Shown: positions 36,227 to 44,707 of the stretch, piece by piece
Layout of the letters: the number at the start of each line of letters is the position of its first letter
How positions within the stretch are numbered: position 1 is the stretch's first letter
Source of the DNA: Pelagibacter sp047722505
Lineage (GTDB): Bacteria > Pseudomonadota > Alphaproteobacteria > Pelagibacterales > Pelagibacteraceae
Assembly (NCBI RefSeq): GCF_047722505.1
Contig: NZ_CP159814.1
Coordinates: 1,178,001 to 1,242,000, forward strand
Length of the DNA: 64,000 nucleotides
Reading direction: 5' to 3'
Translations under genes and position numbers: made by a program
The notes under the pieces: model-generated
Database searches by the model: none
What the model saw: only the letters and a program-made list of their open reading frames with translations
Told to the model about the DNA's origin: nothing

Positions 36227-37603
36227 ATGATTGAAATTAAAAAACAATCTTTATCAGAAACTTTTGCTGTCTACTTTGACAAGAGAATGCTTAGAATATT
36301 ATTATTAGGTGCAATCTCTGGTTTTCCTTGGGTTTTAATTGGCAGCAGTTTAAGTCTATGGCTTAAAGAAGAAGGTTTAAGTAGGTCAACAATTGGTTGG
36401 GCTGGACTGATATTTGCTGTTTATGCTTTTAATTATTTATGGGCCCCTCTTATTGATAGATTTCAAGTACCGTACCTAACAAAAAAACTTGGTCATAGAA
36501 GAGGATGGATAGTTTTAATGCAAATTGCAATTTTAACTTGTCTTGTTACTTGGAGTTTTATTAATCCCACTGAAAACCTTGCACTACTGATTACAGTTGG
36601 TTTAGTTATTGCTATAGCATCAGCCACTCAAGACATTACTGTTGATGCTTTAAGAATTGAACAAATAGGTGAGCATGAAAGCAAATCAATGGCAGCTGGT
36701 GCTGCGATGGTTGTTGTTGGATGGTGGAGTGGATATAAATTAGGTGGTGTAATAGCTTTATTTACAGCAGAATATTTAGAAAATATTGGTGTTACTAATT
36801 ACTGGCAAATTACATTTTTAATTTTAGGAGTTGTGGTAATTTTGATGAACATAGGTTTAATGTTTGTTCATGAACCTCTCTCTACTAATAGACAAAAAAA
36901 ACAGATAGAAACAGATAAACTTATAGAAAGCAAATTTGGATCAAAAAATATTATAACTAATTTTATAGCTTGGATTAGCAGTACATTAGGTGGTCCTATA
37001 ATAAGCTTTTTTAAGAAAAATGGTTTTTCAATTGCTGTTGGAATTTTAAGCTTCATTTTTTTATTCAAGATTGGTGAAGCCTTTCTTGGACGTATGTCGA
37101 TAGTTTTTTATAAAGAAATAGGTTTCTCTAAAGGTGACATTGCAATTTATTCAAAAACCTTAGGATGGATAACTACAGTTGTATTTACACTGCTGGGTGG
37201 ACTTTTTGTAATTAGATCTGGCGTTTTAAAAGCAATGTTTGTTGCAGGAATATTAATGGCAGCGACTAACTTATTATTCACAGTATTGGCGTGGAGTAAT
37301 AAATCTGAATTATTATTCGCAGTAGCAGTCATATTTGATGATATAGCAGCAGCATTTGCAACAGTTGCATTTGTAGCATTTATCTCATTATTAGTAGACC
37401 GAACATATACTGCAACTCAATACGCATTACTTGCATCGATAGGTACTGCTGGCAGAACTACACTTGCATCATCATCTGGAGCATTGGTAGATTGGCTTAA
37501 TGGAGATTGGGGAATATTTTTTATCATTACAGCCATTATGGTAATACCTTCTTTGATTTGTTTGTGGTTTATAAAAGATAAATTAAAACTTCGTGAAAAA
37601 TAA
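36227..37603 (+). CDS. AmpG-like MFS transporter (muropeptide permease family)
   Basis: About 458 residues from the ATG at 36227; an in-frame ATG at 36212 lies in trkH. It resembles AmpG-type major facilitator transporters: LGAISGFPWVLIGSSLSLWL in TM1, LWAPLIDRF with a following GHRRGW loop, and SATQDITVDALRIE in TM4, the latter shared with AmpG. AmpG imports anhydromuropeptides for cell-wall recycling. The following NlpC/P60 gene overlaps it by 11 bases, which supports a muropeptide role; related acetyl-CoA-transporter-like MFS proteins are the alternative. Confidence 0.75.
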   Translation: MIEIKKQSLSETFAVYFDKRMLRILLLGAISGFPWVLIGSSLSLWLKEEGLSRSTIGWAGLIFAVYAFNYLWAPLIDRFQVPYLTKKLGHRRGWIVLMQIAILTCLVTWSFINPTENLALLITVGLVIAIASATQDITVDALRIEQIGEHESKSMAAGAAMVVVGWWSGYKLGGVIALFTAEYLENIGVTNYWQITFLILGVVVILMNIGLMFVHEPLSTNRQKKQIETDKLIESKFGSKNIITNFIAWISSTLGGPIISFFKKNGFSIAVGILSFIFLFKIGEAFLGRMSIVFYKEIGFSKGDIAIYSKTLGWITTVVFTLLGGLFVIRSGVLKAMFVAGILMAATNLLFTVLAWSNKSELLFAVAVIFDDIAAAFATVAFVAFISLLVDRTYTATQYALLASIGTAGRTTLASSSGALVDWLNGDWGIFFIITAIMVIPSLICLWFIKDKLKLREK

Positions 37604-38339
37604 TTACTTTTACAAAAATTCTTTATCAAATATCTATAAGAAACCTAATGTAGTTTCTGAAGTTACCTCTCAAATTTTGTATGGGGAAAAATTTAAAATT
37701 ATATCTAAGAATAAAAATTGGATCAAAATAAAAGTTTCATTTGATAATTATACTGGATACATAAAAAACAAAGATCACGATAAGGATCATAAGCCTACTC
37801 ATAAAATATTTGTTCTGAAAGCAAATATTTATAATAAACAAAAAAATAAAACAAAATATTTTTTGCCGTTTGCATCAAGAATTTCCATAATTCAAGAAAA
37901 TAAAAATTTTATAGAATTTGAAAAAAATAAATGGATTAAAAGAAATGATATAAAAAAAATTAACCATATAGAAAAAAATTATTTAAAAATATTAAAATTG
38001 TTTTTAAAAACTAAATATGTTTGGGGTGGTAAAACTTATAGAGGCATAGACTGCTCTGCTATTTTACAATTATTTTTTTACTATAATAATAAATTTTATC
38101 CAAGAGACACAAAAGATCAAATAAAATATTCAGCAAAAAAAAATAGCAGTAGAATATTTAAAAAAGGTGACATTATATTCTGGAAAGGTCATGTTGCTCT
38201 TTGTATTAACTCTCAAAAATTAATTCATGCATATGGTCCAGAAAAGAAAGTTTTAATTATGAATATTACAGAGACGATAAATAGAATTGAAAGAACAGCA
38301 AAGTTAATAGTAAAAAAAATATCCTCTATAAAATATTAA
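37593..38339 (+). CDS. SH3-like plus NlpC/P60 cysteine peptidase without signal peptide
   Basis: The 248-residue protein starts at GTG 37593, inside the AmpG-like gene. An SH3-like region (about 12-120) precedes an NlpC/P60 domain with C154 in YRGIDCSAILQ, H200 in KGHVALCIN and H212 in LIHAYGP, the catalytic set that cuts D-Glu/meso-DAP bonds in peptidoglycan fragments. There is no export signal, so it should act in the cytoplasm, like YkfC-type recycling peptidases. Coupling to the transporter suggests import and then trimming of muropeptides. Its stop shares TTAA with tyrA. Confidence 0.82.
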   Translation: MKNNYFYKNSLSNIYKKPNVVSEVTSQILYGEKFKIISKNKNWIKIKVSFDNYTGYIKNKDHDKDHKPTHKIFVLKANIYNKQKNKTKYFLPFASRISIIQENKNFIEFEKNKWIKRNDIKKINHIEKNYLKILKLFLKTKYVWGGKTYRGIDCSAILQLFFYYNNKFYPRDTKDQIKYSAKKNSSRIFKKGDIIFWKGHVALCINSQKLIHAYGPEKKVLIMNITETINRIERTAKLIVKKISSIKY

Positions 38340-39232
38340 CTTCTTCCAAAGTCTGGCTTGTTAACATCTTGTTTCAACTTAATTATTTTCTTTCTAACCT
38401 TTTTAGTATTAACTAATTTTTTAATAATAGATTTATTATTTTTAGATTGAATATCTCTTTTAAATGAACGTAAATTTTTAATAAACAAATCAATAGCTTT
38501 TGAAATATTTTTTTGGTTATTAAAAAAAATATCTCTCCACATAATTTCATTAGATGCAGCAATTCTTGAAAAATCTCTTAAACCACCTGCGCTAAATTTG
38601 ATTAATGCATACTTTTGTTGTTTTTCAAAATCTGTTGCTGTTTTAACCAAATTATATGCAATTAAATGAGGTAAATGACTTGTCATAGAAAAAACCGTAT
38701 CATGTTTTTTTGAGTCCATAATTGCAACTTTTGAGCCAATTTTTTTCCAGAATTTAGTAAGTATCAGAAGGTGTCTTCTGTTGGTATTTTTTTCTTTTAT
38801 TAATATACACCATTTATTAAGGAATAAATTTTTTACTCCATTTTCTGGGCCACTAACTTCTGACCCTGCAATAGGGTGACTGGATGTCCAAAAAATTCCT
38901 TTTTTCAATTTTCTTTTAATTAAGTCCATAGACTTTTCTTTAGATGATCCAACATCTGTAATAATAGTTTTAGGTAACAAATATCTGTTTATCTTTAAAA
39001 TTATTTTTTCATATTCTCCTAGTGGGGTGCAAAATATTATCAAATCTAAGTTTGGGATAATTTTCTTTAAATCATCTATAATTTCACATGGTAATTTTAA
39101 TTTTTTGATTTTTAAAACATTTAATTTTGATTTTTCGTAGACAAATATTTTTTTAGCTATTTTTTTTTCAGATATTGATCTTAACAATGAAGAACCAATT
39201 AAACCACATCCTATAATTAAAATATTTTTCAT
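38336..39232 (-). CDS. tyrA: Prephenate (or arogenate) dehydrogenase
   Basis: The 298-residue NAD(P)-dependent enzyme of tyrosine synthesis starts MKNILIIGCGLIGSSLLRSI, a GxGxxG Rossmann motif. IFCTPLGEYE, ITDVGSSKE and HPIAGSEVSGPENG follow, the latter with the conserved active-site His. There is no fused chorismate mutase. hisC lies two bases upstream; the hisC-tyrA pairing is common in alphaproteobacteria because HisC often also acts as aromatic aminotransferase. Prephenate versus arogenate as substrate is not decidable here. Confidence 0.9.
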   Translation of the reverse strand: MKNILIIGCGLIGSSLLRSISEKKIAKKIFVYEKSKLNVLKIKKLKLPCEIIDDLKKIIPNLDLIIFCTPLGEYEKIILKINRYLLPKTIITDVGSSKEKSMDLIKRKLKKGIFWTSSHPIAGSEVSGPENGVKNLFLNKWCILIKEKNTNRRHLLILTKFWKKIGSKVAIMDSKKHDTVFSMTSHLPHLIAYNLVKTATDFEKQQKYALIKFSAGGLRDFSRIAASNEIMWRDIFFNNQKNISKAIDLFIKNLRSFKRDIQSKNNKSIIKKLVNTKKVRKKIIKLKQDVNKPDFGRS

Positions 39233-39234
39233 AA

Positions 39235-40317
39235 TTAATTGAGGATAGCCTTGATCGTTGTTATGAATCTCATATTCTCTTTTTTAGATCCAATTGTTAA
39301 TCTTAATTTTTTTTTAATATTATATCCATCTTCTGTAGATCTTAATATAATTCCTTTAGACTGCAGTTTTTTAAAAACATAATTAGCTGAAAATTTACAT
39401 TTATCAAAATTTAATAGTAAAAAATTAGCTGTTACTTCATTTGAAAAAATTTTTAGTTTTTCTAAAACATTTCTAACTTTATTTGCTTCTGTGATATTAT
39501 GTTTCACAGATTGATTAATAAAGTTTCTATCTTTTAAAGCTTCTATTGCTGCCATCTGTGCAACTTGATTGACATTAAATGGGGGTCTAATTAAATTCAT
39601 TGCAGAGATAATTTTCTTGGGGCCATGACCCCATCCAACTCTTAACGAGGCCAGTCCATGTATTTTTGAAAAAGTTCTTATCACAACAACATTATCCCTA
39701 TTTTTAAATAAATCTAAACCAGATTTATAATCTTTATTTTTCATATATTCAAAATACGCATCGTCTAAAACTAGTAAAATATTTTTATTCAATTTCATTC
39801 TTAAGTTTATTAGCTCTGCTCTACTTAAGTATGTTCCTGTTGGGTTGTTAGGGTTAGCAATAAATACCAGTTTAGTTTTTTTTGTTACTTTTTTAATAAT
39901 TTCATTTATTGAAACTTTAAAATTTTCTTCCTTAGAAAAAACAACTTTTGCCCCCACTATTTGAGCATATATCCTGTACATTAAAAAGCTATATTGAGGA
40001 ACAATCACTTCATCAGATGGTTTTAGGTACAACTGGCAAATCATTTGAATAATTTCATCTGACCCTGCACCACAAATTATCTTCTCAAAATCACACTTAT
40101 ATTTCTTTGAAATTTCTTTTCTTAAGTTTTTTGCCTTACCGTCTGGATATTTCGATATTAACAATTTTTTATTCTGTAAAATTTTCTTTACTCTTGGGCT
40201 AACACCAAGAGCTGACTCATTTGCTGATAATTTTATAACATTTCGTATTTTTGCTATATTTGACTTACCTGGTTTATAAGCTTCTATTTTGAATTCTTTA
40301 AATTTTGGAACTGTCAT
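39235..40317 (-). CDS. hisC: Histidinol-phosphate aminotransferase
   Basis: The 360-residue fold-type I PLP enzyme converts imidazole-acetol phosphate to histidinol phosphate and often aromatic keto acids as well. NANPNNPTGTYLS-type cofactor contacts are present, LVLDDAYFEY carries the Asp that pairs with the pyridine nitrogen, and TFSKIHGLASLRVGW has the Schiff-base Lys. The N-terminal KLSANESALGVSP is the substrate loop. It heads a two-gene unit with tyrA and is divergent from the SAM-regulated metX. Confidence 0.92.
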   Translation of the reverse strand: MTVPKFKEFKIEAYKPGKSNIAKIRNVIKLSANESALGVSPRVKKILQNKKLLISKYPDGKAKNLRKEISKKYKCDFEKIICGAGSDEIIQMICQLYLKPSDEVIVPQYSFLMYRIYAQIVGAKVVFSKEENFKVSINEIIKKVTKKTKLVFIANPNNPTGTYLSRAELINLRMKLNKNILLVLDDAYFEYMKNKDYKSGLDLFKNRDNVVVIRTFSKIHGLASLRVGWGHGPKKIISAMNLIRPPFNVNQVAQMAAIEALKDRNFINQSVKHNITEANKVRNVLEKLKIFSNEVTANFLLLNFDKCKFSANYVFKKLQSKGIILRSTEDGYNIKKKLRLTIGSKKENMRFITTIKAILN

Positions 40318-40388
40318 TTTATTAATTTAATTTACCTTATAAATAAAATATTATCCTTTCATATAGAATAAGTCATTTTTTAAAAAAA

Positions 40389-40417
40389 TTGACATAAGAA
40401 ATACTATCTAGTACAAA
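40389..40417 (+). promoter_or_regulatory. Putative sigma-70 promoter of metX
   Basis: A perfect -35 box TTGACA (40389-40394) is followed after 17 bases by TACAAA (40412-40417) as -10. Transcription would begin near 40424, exactly at the 5' side of the riboswitch P1 stem. No promoter mapping data are available; the call rests on spacing and match. Confidence 0.55.
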
Positions 40418-40420
40418 AAA

Positions 40421-40471
40421 TATGCGCTGATTTAACTGAATTGCGAGCGCTTAAAAAAACCGCTAAATAAG
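40421..40471 (+). ncRNA. SAM-II riboswitch (metX leader)
   Basis: The leader has the SAM-II layout: P1 stem GCGCT (40424-40428) with AGCGC (40446-40450), a loop containing GATTTAAC and TTGCG, an A-rich linker, and a 3' strand CGCTAAATAAG. ATTTA (40430-40434) pairs with TAAAT (40464-40468) to form the pseudoknot. Loop and GCTAAA elements match the SAM-II consensus, known from alphaproteobacterial and marine metagenomic metX leaders. Binding of S-adenosylmethionine should reduce metX expression. The start codon is 37 bases further on, farther than where SD sequestration is usual. Confidence 0.88.
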
Positions 40472-40507
40472 TTTTTTTGTCTCACAATTCAAATTTGGCT
40501 AATATTT

Positions 40508-41626
40508 ATGAATAAAAATGTGAACATAAAAAATATTATAATTGATAAACCATTAAAATTAGATTGTGGTAAAACTATCAATAATTATTCTCTGGCTTAT
40601 GAGACTTATGGTTCTCTAAATGAGAAGAAAGATAATGCTATTCTTATTTTTCATGCTTTAACTGGTGATCAATTTGTTTCTGGCATAAATCCAATTACTA
40701 AAAAAGAGGGTTGGTGGTCATATGCTGTTGGACCTAGTAAAGCCATTGATACTGATAAATATTTTGTAATTTGTGCCAATGTTATTGGTGGATGTATGGG
40801 TTCGTATGGTCCTAGTGAAATTAACCCTGATACTAATAAAAAATATGGTACCACTTTTCCTGTCATCACTATTAATGATATGGTTAATGCACAATTTAAT
40901 CTCTTAAGTTTTTTTAATATTGATAAATTATTTGCTGTTATGGGTGGATCAATGGGTGGAATGCAGACACTTCAGTTCGTTAATAACTTTCCTGATAAAG
41001 CAAAAGTTGCTATTCCAATAGCCTGCACAGCTAGTCATTCAGCGCAGAATATTGCTTTTAATGAACTTGGCAGACAATCGATTATGGCTGATGCTAATTG
41101 GGAAAATGGTGACTATTCCAATCAAAATAAAAATCCTAATAAAGGATTGTCTGTTGCCAGAATGGCTGCGCATATAACTTATTTATCTAAAAATGGTCTA
41201 CAGGAAAAATTTGGAAGAAAGTTGCAAGAAAGAGATGACCTAAAATTTGGTTTTGATGCAGACTTTCAAATAGAAAGTTATTTAAGGTATCAAGGATCTG
41301 TATTTGTTGATAGATTTGATGCCAATAGCTACCTATATATAACAAGAGCGATGGACTATTTTGATCTAATAAAAGAACATCACGGTAATTTATCTAAAGC
41401 ATTCGAAAAAACTAAAACTAAGTTTCTTATTATATCTTTTACTTCTGATTGGCTTTATCCAACTTCTGAGAATAAAGAAATTGTTATAGCCTTAAATGCC
41501 ATAGGTGCTGAAGTAGGATTTGTCGAAATTGAGTCTGACAAAGGGCACGATTCATTCCTTTTAAAAGTTCCTAAATTTTTAAATACTCTAGGTGATTATA
41601 TTAAAACAGCTTATTCTAAAAACTAA
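40508..41626 (+). CDS. metX: Homoserine O-acetyltransferase (or O-succinyltransferase) MetX
   Basis: The 372-residue alpha/beta-hydrolase activates homoserine for methionine synthesis. The nucleophile motif GGSMGGMQTLQF, the N-terminal AYETYGSLNEKKDNAILIFHALTGDQ-like region and the C-terminal triad elements (FTSDWLYP; DKGHDSFLL) are all visible. Acyl donor specificity cannot be decided from these residues. It is under the SAM-II riboswitch, and metW follows after two bases. The sulfhydrylase gene for the next step is not in the window. Confidence 0.93.
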   Translation: MNKNVNIKNIIIDKPLKLDCGKTINNYSLAYETYGSLNEKKDNAILIFHALTGDQFVSGINPITKKEGWWSYAVGPSKAIDTDKYFVICANVIGGCMGSYGPSEINPDTNKKYGTTFPVITINDMVNAQFNLLSFFNIDKLFAVMGGSMGGMQTLQFVNNFPDKAKVAIPIACTASHSAQNIAFNELGRQSIMADANWENGDYSNQNKNPNKGLSVARMAAHITYLSKNGLQEKFGRKLQERDDLKFGFDADFQIESYLRYQGSVFVDRFDANSYLYITRAMDYFDLIKEHHGNLSKAFEKTKTKFLIISFTSDWLYPTSENKEIVIALNAIGAEVGFVEIESDKGHDSFLLKVPKFLNTLGDYIKTAYSKN

Positions 41627-41628
41627 AC

Positions 41629-42225
41629 ATGAAACAAGAATTTAAAATAATCTCTGATCTAATTGAAAAAAATACTAGAGTTTTAGATGTGGGATGTGGA
41701 GATGGTATATTAATGGAATATCTTAAGTATAATAAAGAAATAGACATAAGGGGAATAGAAATCTCCAAAGATAATGTTCAAAAATGTCTATCAAAAGGAC
41801 TAACTGTTATTGAGGGTGATGCAGAAAAAGATCTATTACAATTTCCTGACAGCTCCTTTGATTTTGTTATTTTAAGTCAAACACTGCAAGCATTTTTAAA
41901 TCCTGAAATAGTTATCAAAGAGCTTTTGAGGGTTGGTAAAAAAGCTATTGTTACAATACCTAATTTTGGTTTTTGGAAAGTTAGGCTTCACCTATTAATT
42001 AAAGGAACAATGCCAATTACAAAAAATCTGCCTGATGAGTGGTATAATACCCCTAACCTTCATATGTGTACCATAAAAGATTTTTATAATTTTTGTGAAA
42101 ATAGAAGAATTAAATTAGATAATTCATTAGCTCTACATAATGAAAAAATATCTTCTATTAATAAACTTAATCTAAATATTAAAAATTTATCAGCAGAACT
42201 AGGTATTTTTTTAATTAAGAATTAA
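41629..42225 (+). CDS. metW: Methionine biosynthesis protein MetW
   Basis: The 198-residue protein has a class I methyltransferase fold with VLDVGCGDGILMEYL as SAM-binding motif and the MetW-typical DFVILSQTLQAFLNPE and IPNFGFWKVRLHLLIKGTMP. MetW is almost always next to metX; work in other bacteria shows it forms a complex that activates MetX-type homoserine acyltransferases. The gene lies between metX and gloB with 2-base and 0-base spacing, so it shares the riboswitch. Confidence 0.93.
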   Translation: MKQEFKIISDLIEKNTRVLDVGCGDGILMEYLKYNKEIDIRGIEISKDNVQKCLSKGLTVIEGDAEKDLLQFPDSSFDFVILSQTLQAFLNPEIVIKELLRVGKKAIVTIPNFGFWKVRLHLLIKGTMPITKNLPDEWYNTPNLHMCTIKDFYNFCENRRIKLDNSLALHNEKISSINKLNLNIKNLSAELGIFLIKN

Positions 42226-42945
42226 ATGGAAATTCAGATAATACCCTGCTTACAAGATAATTATTCTTATCTAATTATTGATAAAACTAAAAATATAGCA
42301 TGTGTGATTGATCCTAGTGAAGCAAAGCCTATCATCAAATATTTGGAAGATAAAAATATACATTTAAAATATATATTAAATACACATCATCATTATGATC
42401 ATGTGGGGGGTAATATAGAATTAAAAGAAAAATATGGAGCTAGTATTATTGGATATAAAGGAGACAAGGATAGAATCCCAGAAATAGATATACTGGTCAG
42501 TGATCAAGACATTTGGCACGAAGAAAATTTCCAGGCTAAAATATTTCACATACCTGGTCATACCCTTGGTCATATATGTTTTTATTTTTATAATGAAGAA
42601 TCTGTTTTTACAGGAGACACCCTCTTTTCGCTTGGTTGTGGTAAGATTTTTGAAGGAACATACTCACAGATGTATAATTCATTAATGAAAATAAAAGCAC
42701 TGCCAGAAAAAACAAGGATCTATTGTGGACATGAATATACTAAACAAAACTCTAAATTTTGTATTACTCATGAGCAAGACAATGAAAACCTAAAAATTAA
42801 GATTAAAGATATAGACGAAAAATTAAAAAATAACCTACCTACTATTCCGTCCACTATTAAAGAGGAATTAGAGTGTAATATTTTTCTTAGATGTGATGCA
42901 GAAGAAACCTTTTCAAAATTGAGGGATTTAAAGGACAATTTCTAA
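42226..42945 (+). CDS. gloB: Hydroxyacylglutathione hydrolase (glyoxalase II)
   Basis: The 239-residue metallo-beta-lactamase-fold enzyme hydrolyses S-lactoylglutathione to lactate and glutathione. The metal site THHHYDHVGG is near residue 58, followed by HIPGHTLGHICFY, FTGDTLFSLGCG, and IYCGHEYT with the last ligands. A C-terminal helical domain that binds glutathione is present. It abuts metW and may be the last gene of the metX unit. The downstream 65 bases carry the promoter of rplU. Confidence 0.92.
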   Translation: MEIQIIPCLQDNYSYLIIDKTKNIACVIDPSEAKPIIKYLEDKNIHLKYILNTHHHYDHVGGNIELKEKYGASIIGYKGDKDRIPEIDILVSDQDIWHEENFQAKIFHIPGHTLGHICFYFYNEESVFTGDTLFSLGCGKIFEGTYSQMYNSLMKIKALPEKTRIYCGHEYTKQNSKFCITHEQDNENLKIKIKDIDEKLKNNLPTIPSTIKEELECNIFLRCDAEETFSKLRDLKDNF

Positions 42946-42952
42946 CTTATTC

Positions 42953-42984
42953 GGACTTGACTATAATAAGTCCCCGACTATATT
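42953..42984 (+). promoter_or_regulatory. Putative rplU promoter with overlapping inverted repeat
   Basis: A -35 box TTGACT (42957-42962) and -10 box TATATT (42979-42984) are 16 bases apart, placing the start of transcription about 20 bases before the rplU ATG at 43011. An inverted repeat GGACTT (42953-42958) / AAGTCC (42968-42973) covers the -35 box and could be an operator or a weak hairpin at the end of gloB. Confidence 0.5.
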
Positions 42985-43010
42985 GCTGATTATAAAAAAT
43001 AGATTAAACA

Positions 43011-43427
43011 ATGTCATACGCAATCATACAAACAGGTGGAAAACAGTACAAAGTAAAGGCTGGAGAAATACTTAAAATTGAAAGATTAGAAGATTCTAAA
43101 CTTGAAACTAAGATAGAGTTTAAAGAAATTTTAGCTTACGGAGATGACAAAAGTATTGAAGTTGGATCACCAACAGTTGAGGGTGCAAAAGTTGAAGCAG
43201 ATCTTGTTGAAAATGGAAAAAATAGAACAATATTAATTTTCAAAAAAAGACGAAGACAAAATTCTAGAAGAAAGAATGGTCATAGACAGCAATATTCATT
43301 AATAAGAATTAGTAAAATATTTTCTAAAGATGGTAAAATTTTATCTGAAGCAGAAAAAATGGTTAAACCGATTAAAAAAATTGAAAAGGTTGAAGCTAAA
43401 GTAGAAGCTGAAGCAGTTAATAAATAA
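43011..43427 (+). CDS. rplU: 50S ribosomal protein L21
   Basis: The 138-residue protein starts MSYAIIQTGGKQYKVKAGE and has KVEADLVENGKNRTILIFKKRRR followed by RRKNGHRQQYSLIRI, the L21 core that binds 23S rRNA with L20. A C-terminal Lys/Glu/Ala tail of about 25 residues extends beyond the E. coli length, common in alphaproteobacteria. It is the first gene of a long same-strand run and is followed by rpmA after 12 bases. Confidence 0.95.
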   Translation: MSYAIIQTGGKQYKVKAGEILKIERLEDSKLETKIEFKEILAYGDDKSIEVGSPTVEGAKVEADLVENGKNRTILIFKKRRRQNSRRKNGHRQQYSLIRISKIFSKDGKILSEAEKMVKPIKKIEKVEAKVEAEAVNK

Positions 43428-43439
43428 ATTAGGTAAATT

Positions 43440-43694
43440 ATGGCTACAAAAAAAGCAGGTGGATCATCGAGAAACGGACGAGATAGTGCTGGTCGTAGAC
43501 TTGGCGTTAAGAAGTATGGTGGTGAAGTAGTGATTCCTGGAAACATAATTGTTAGACAAAGAGGAACTAAAATTTTTCCTGGTGAAAATGTGGGCATGGG
43601 AAAAGATCATTCAATTTTTTCTGTTGTTGAAGGAAAAGTAGTATTTAAAAAAGGTAGATTAGATAGAACATTCGTTTCCGTAAAACCAAATTAG
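43440..43694 (+). CDS. rpmA: 50S ribosomal protein L27
   Basis: The 84-residue protein starts MATKKAGGSSRNGRDSAGRR, the N-terminus that reaches the peptidyl transferase centre, and continues LGVKKYGGEVVIPGNIIVRQRGT, the canonical L27 core. There is no cleaved N-terminal extension of the Firmicutes type. It lies between rplU and obgE, the usual bacterial order. Confidence 0.96.
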   Translation: MATKKAGGSSRNGRDSAGRRLGVKKYGGEVVIPGNIIVRQRGTKIFPGENVGMGKDHSIFSVVEGKVVFKKGRLDRTFVSVKPN

Positions 43695-43723
43695 TAGTAC
43701 AACTAAAAACTAACAGTTGTAAT

Positions 43724-44707
43724 ATGAAGTTTCTAGATCAAGTAAAAATTTATGTAAAGGCCGGCAATGGTGGGCATGGTTCTCCTAGTTTTCGTAGAGA
43801 GAAATTTATTGAATACGGTGGACCTGACGGTGGTGACGGAGGTAAAGGTGGAACCATATTCCTGAGATCAGAAAGAAATTTAAATACCCTTATCGATTAT
43901 AGATTTCAACAACACCATAAAGCAGGAAGAGGAGTAAATGGTTCTGGACAAAATCGTACAGGTCATGGTGGAGAAGATTTATTTTTAAAGGTTCCAATAG
44001 GTACACAAGTTTTTGAAGAAGATAATAAAACTTTAATTTATGATTTTAAAAAAGAAGGTGAAGAATTTATTGTAGCTAAAGGTGGTAAAGGTGGTCTTGG
44101 AAACACTAGATTTAAAAGTTCCACTAATAGAGCTCCAAAAAAATTTACTAAAGGTGCAATTGGTGAAGAATATGTAATTTGGCTTCAATTAAAAACTATT
44201 GCCGATGTTGGTATTGTTGGATTACCTAACGCAGGTAAATCAAGCTTACTAGCTGCCATTACAAATGCGATGCCTAAAATTGCAAACTATAAATTTACAA
44301 CACTAAATCCAAATCTTGGTGTTGCAAGTTATGATGATAAGGAAATAACTCTAGCTGATATCCCTGGATTAGTTGAAGGTGCACATGAAGGTGTGGGTCT
44401 TGGTATTCAATTTTTAAAACACATAGAAAGATGTAAAACTTTAATGCATTTAGTAGATATTACCGATGAAGACCTTGAAAATACATATAAACAAGTTCGA
44501 AATGAGCTAGGGAGTTACAGTAAAGATTTACTAGAAAAAAAAGAAATAATTGTATTAAATAAGACAGATTTATTAGAGGAAGAAGAGGTGAAAGAAATTT
44601 TAAAGAATTTTTCTAAAAATAAAGATTCTGAGGTGGTTACACTCTCAACATTGGAAAAAGGCTCAATATCTAAAATTAAAGCTAAATTACTCTCCTATGT
44701 ATCTTAA
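43724..44707 (+). CDS. obgE: Obg family GTPase (ribosome assembly, CgtA)
   Basis: The 327-residue protein has the glycine-rich Obg fold (residues about 1-157; GGDGGKGGTIFLRSERNLNTL) and a G domain with GLPNAGKSSLL (G1), DIPGLVEGAHEGVGLG (G3) and NKTDLL (G4). It has no long C-terminal OCT extension. Obg proteins help assemble the 50S subunit and link growth to stress. Proximity to rplU and rpmA is typical. Its 3' end overlaps proB by 11 bases. Confidence 0.95.
   Translation: MKFLDQVKIYVKAGNGGHGSPSFRREKFIEYGGPDGGDGGKGGTIFLRSERNLNTLIDYRFQQHHKAGRGVNGSGQNRTGHGGEDLFLKVPIGTQVFEEDNKTLIYDFKKEGEEFIVAKGGKGGLGNTRFKSSTNRAPKKFTKGAIGEEYVIWLQLKTIADVGIVGLPNAGKSSLLAAITNAMPKIANYKFTTLNPNLGVASYDDKEITLADIPGLVEGAHEGVGLGIQFLKHIERCKTLMHLVDITDEDLENTYKQVRNELGSYSKDLLEKKEIIVLNKTDLLEEEEVKEILKNFSKNKDSEVVTLSTLEKGSISKIKAKLLSYVS

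Noticed and set aside
40471..40507. Second SAM aptamer (SAM-V) behind SAM-II
   Set aside because: Tandem SAM-II/SAM-V leaders are known in marine bacteria, but I see no convincing second pseudoknot between the aptamer and the metX start.
43280..43597. Minus-strand open frame of 105 codons opposite rplU and rpmA
   Set aside because: Both ribosomal protein genes are unambiguous on the plus strand; the antisense frame has no support.
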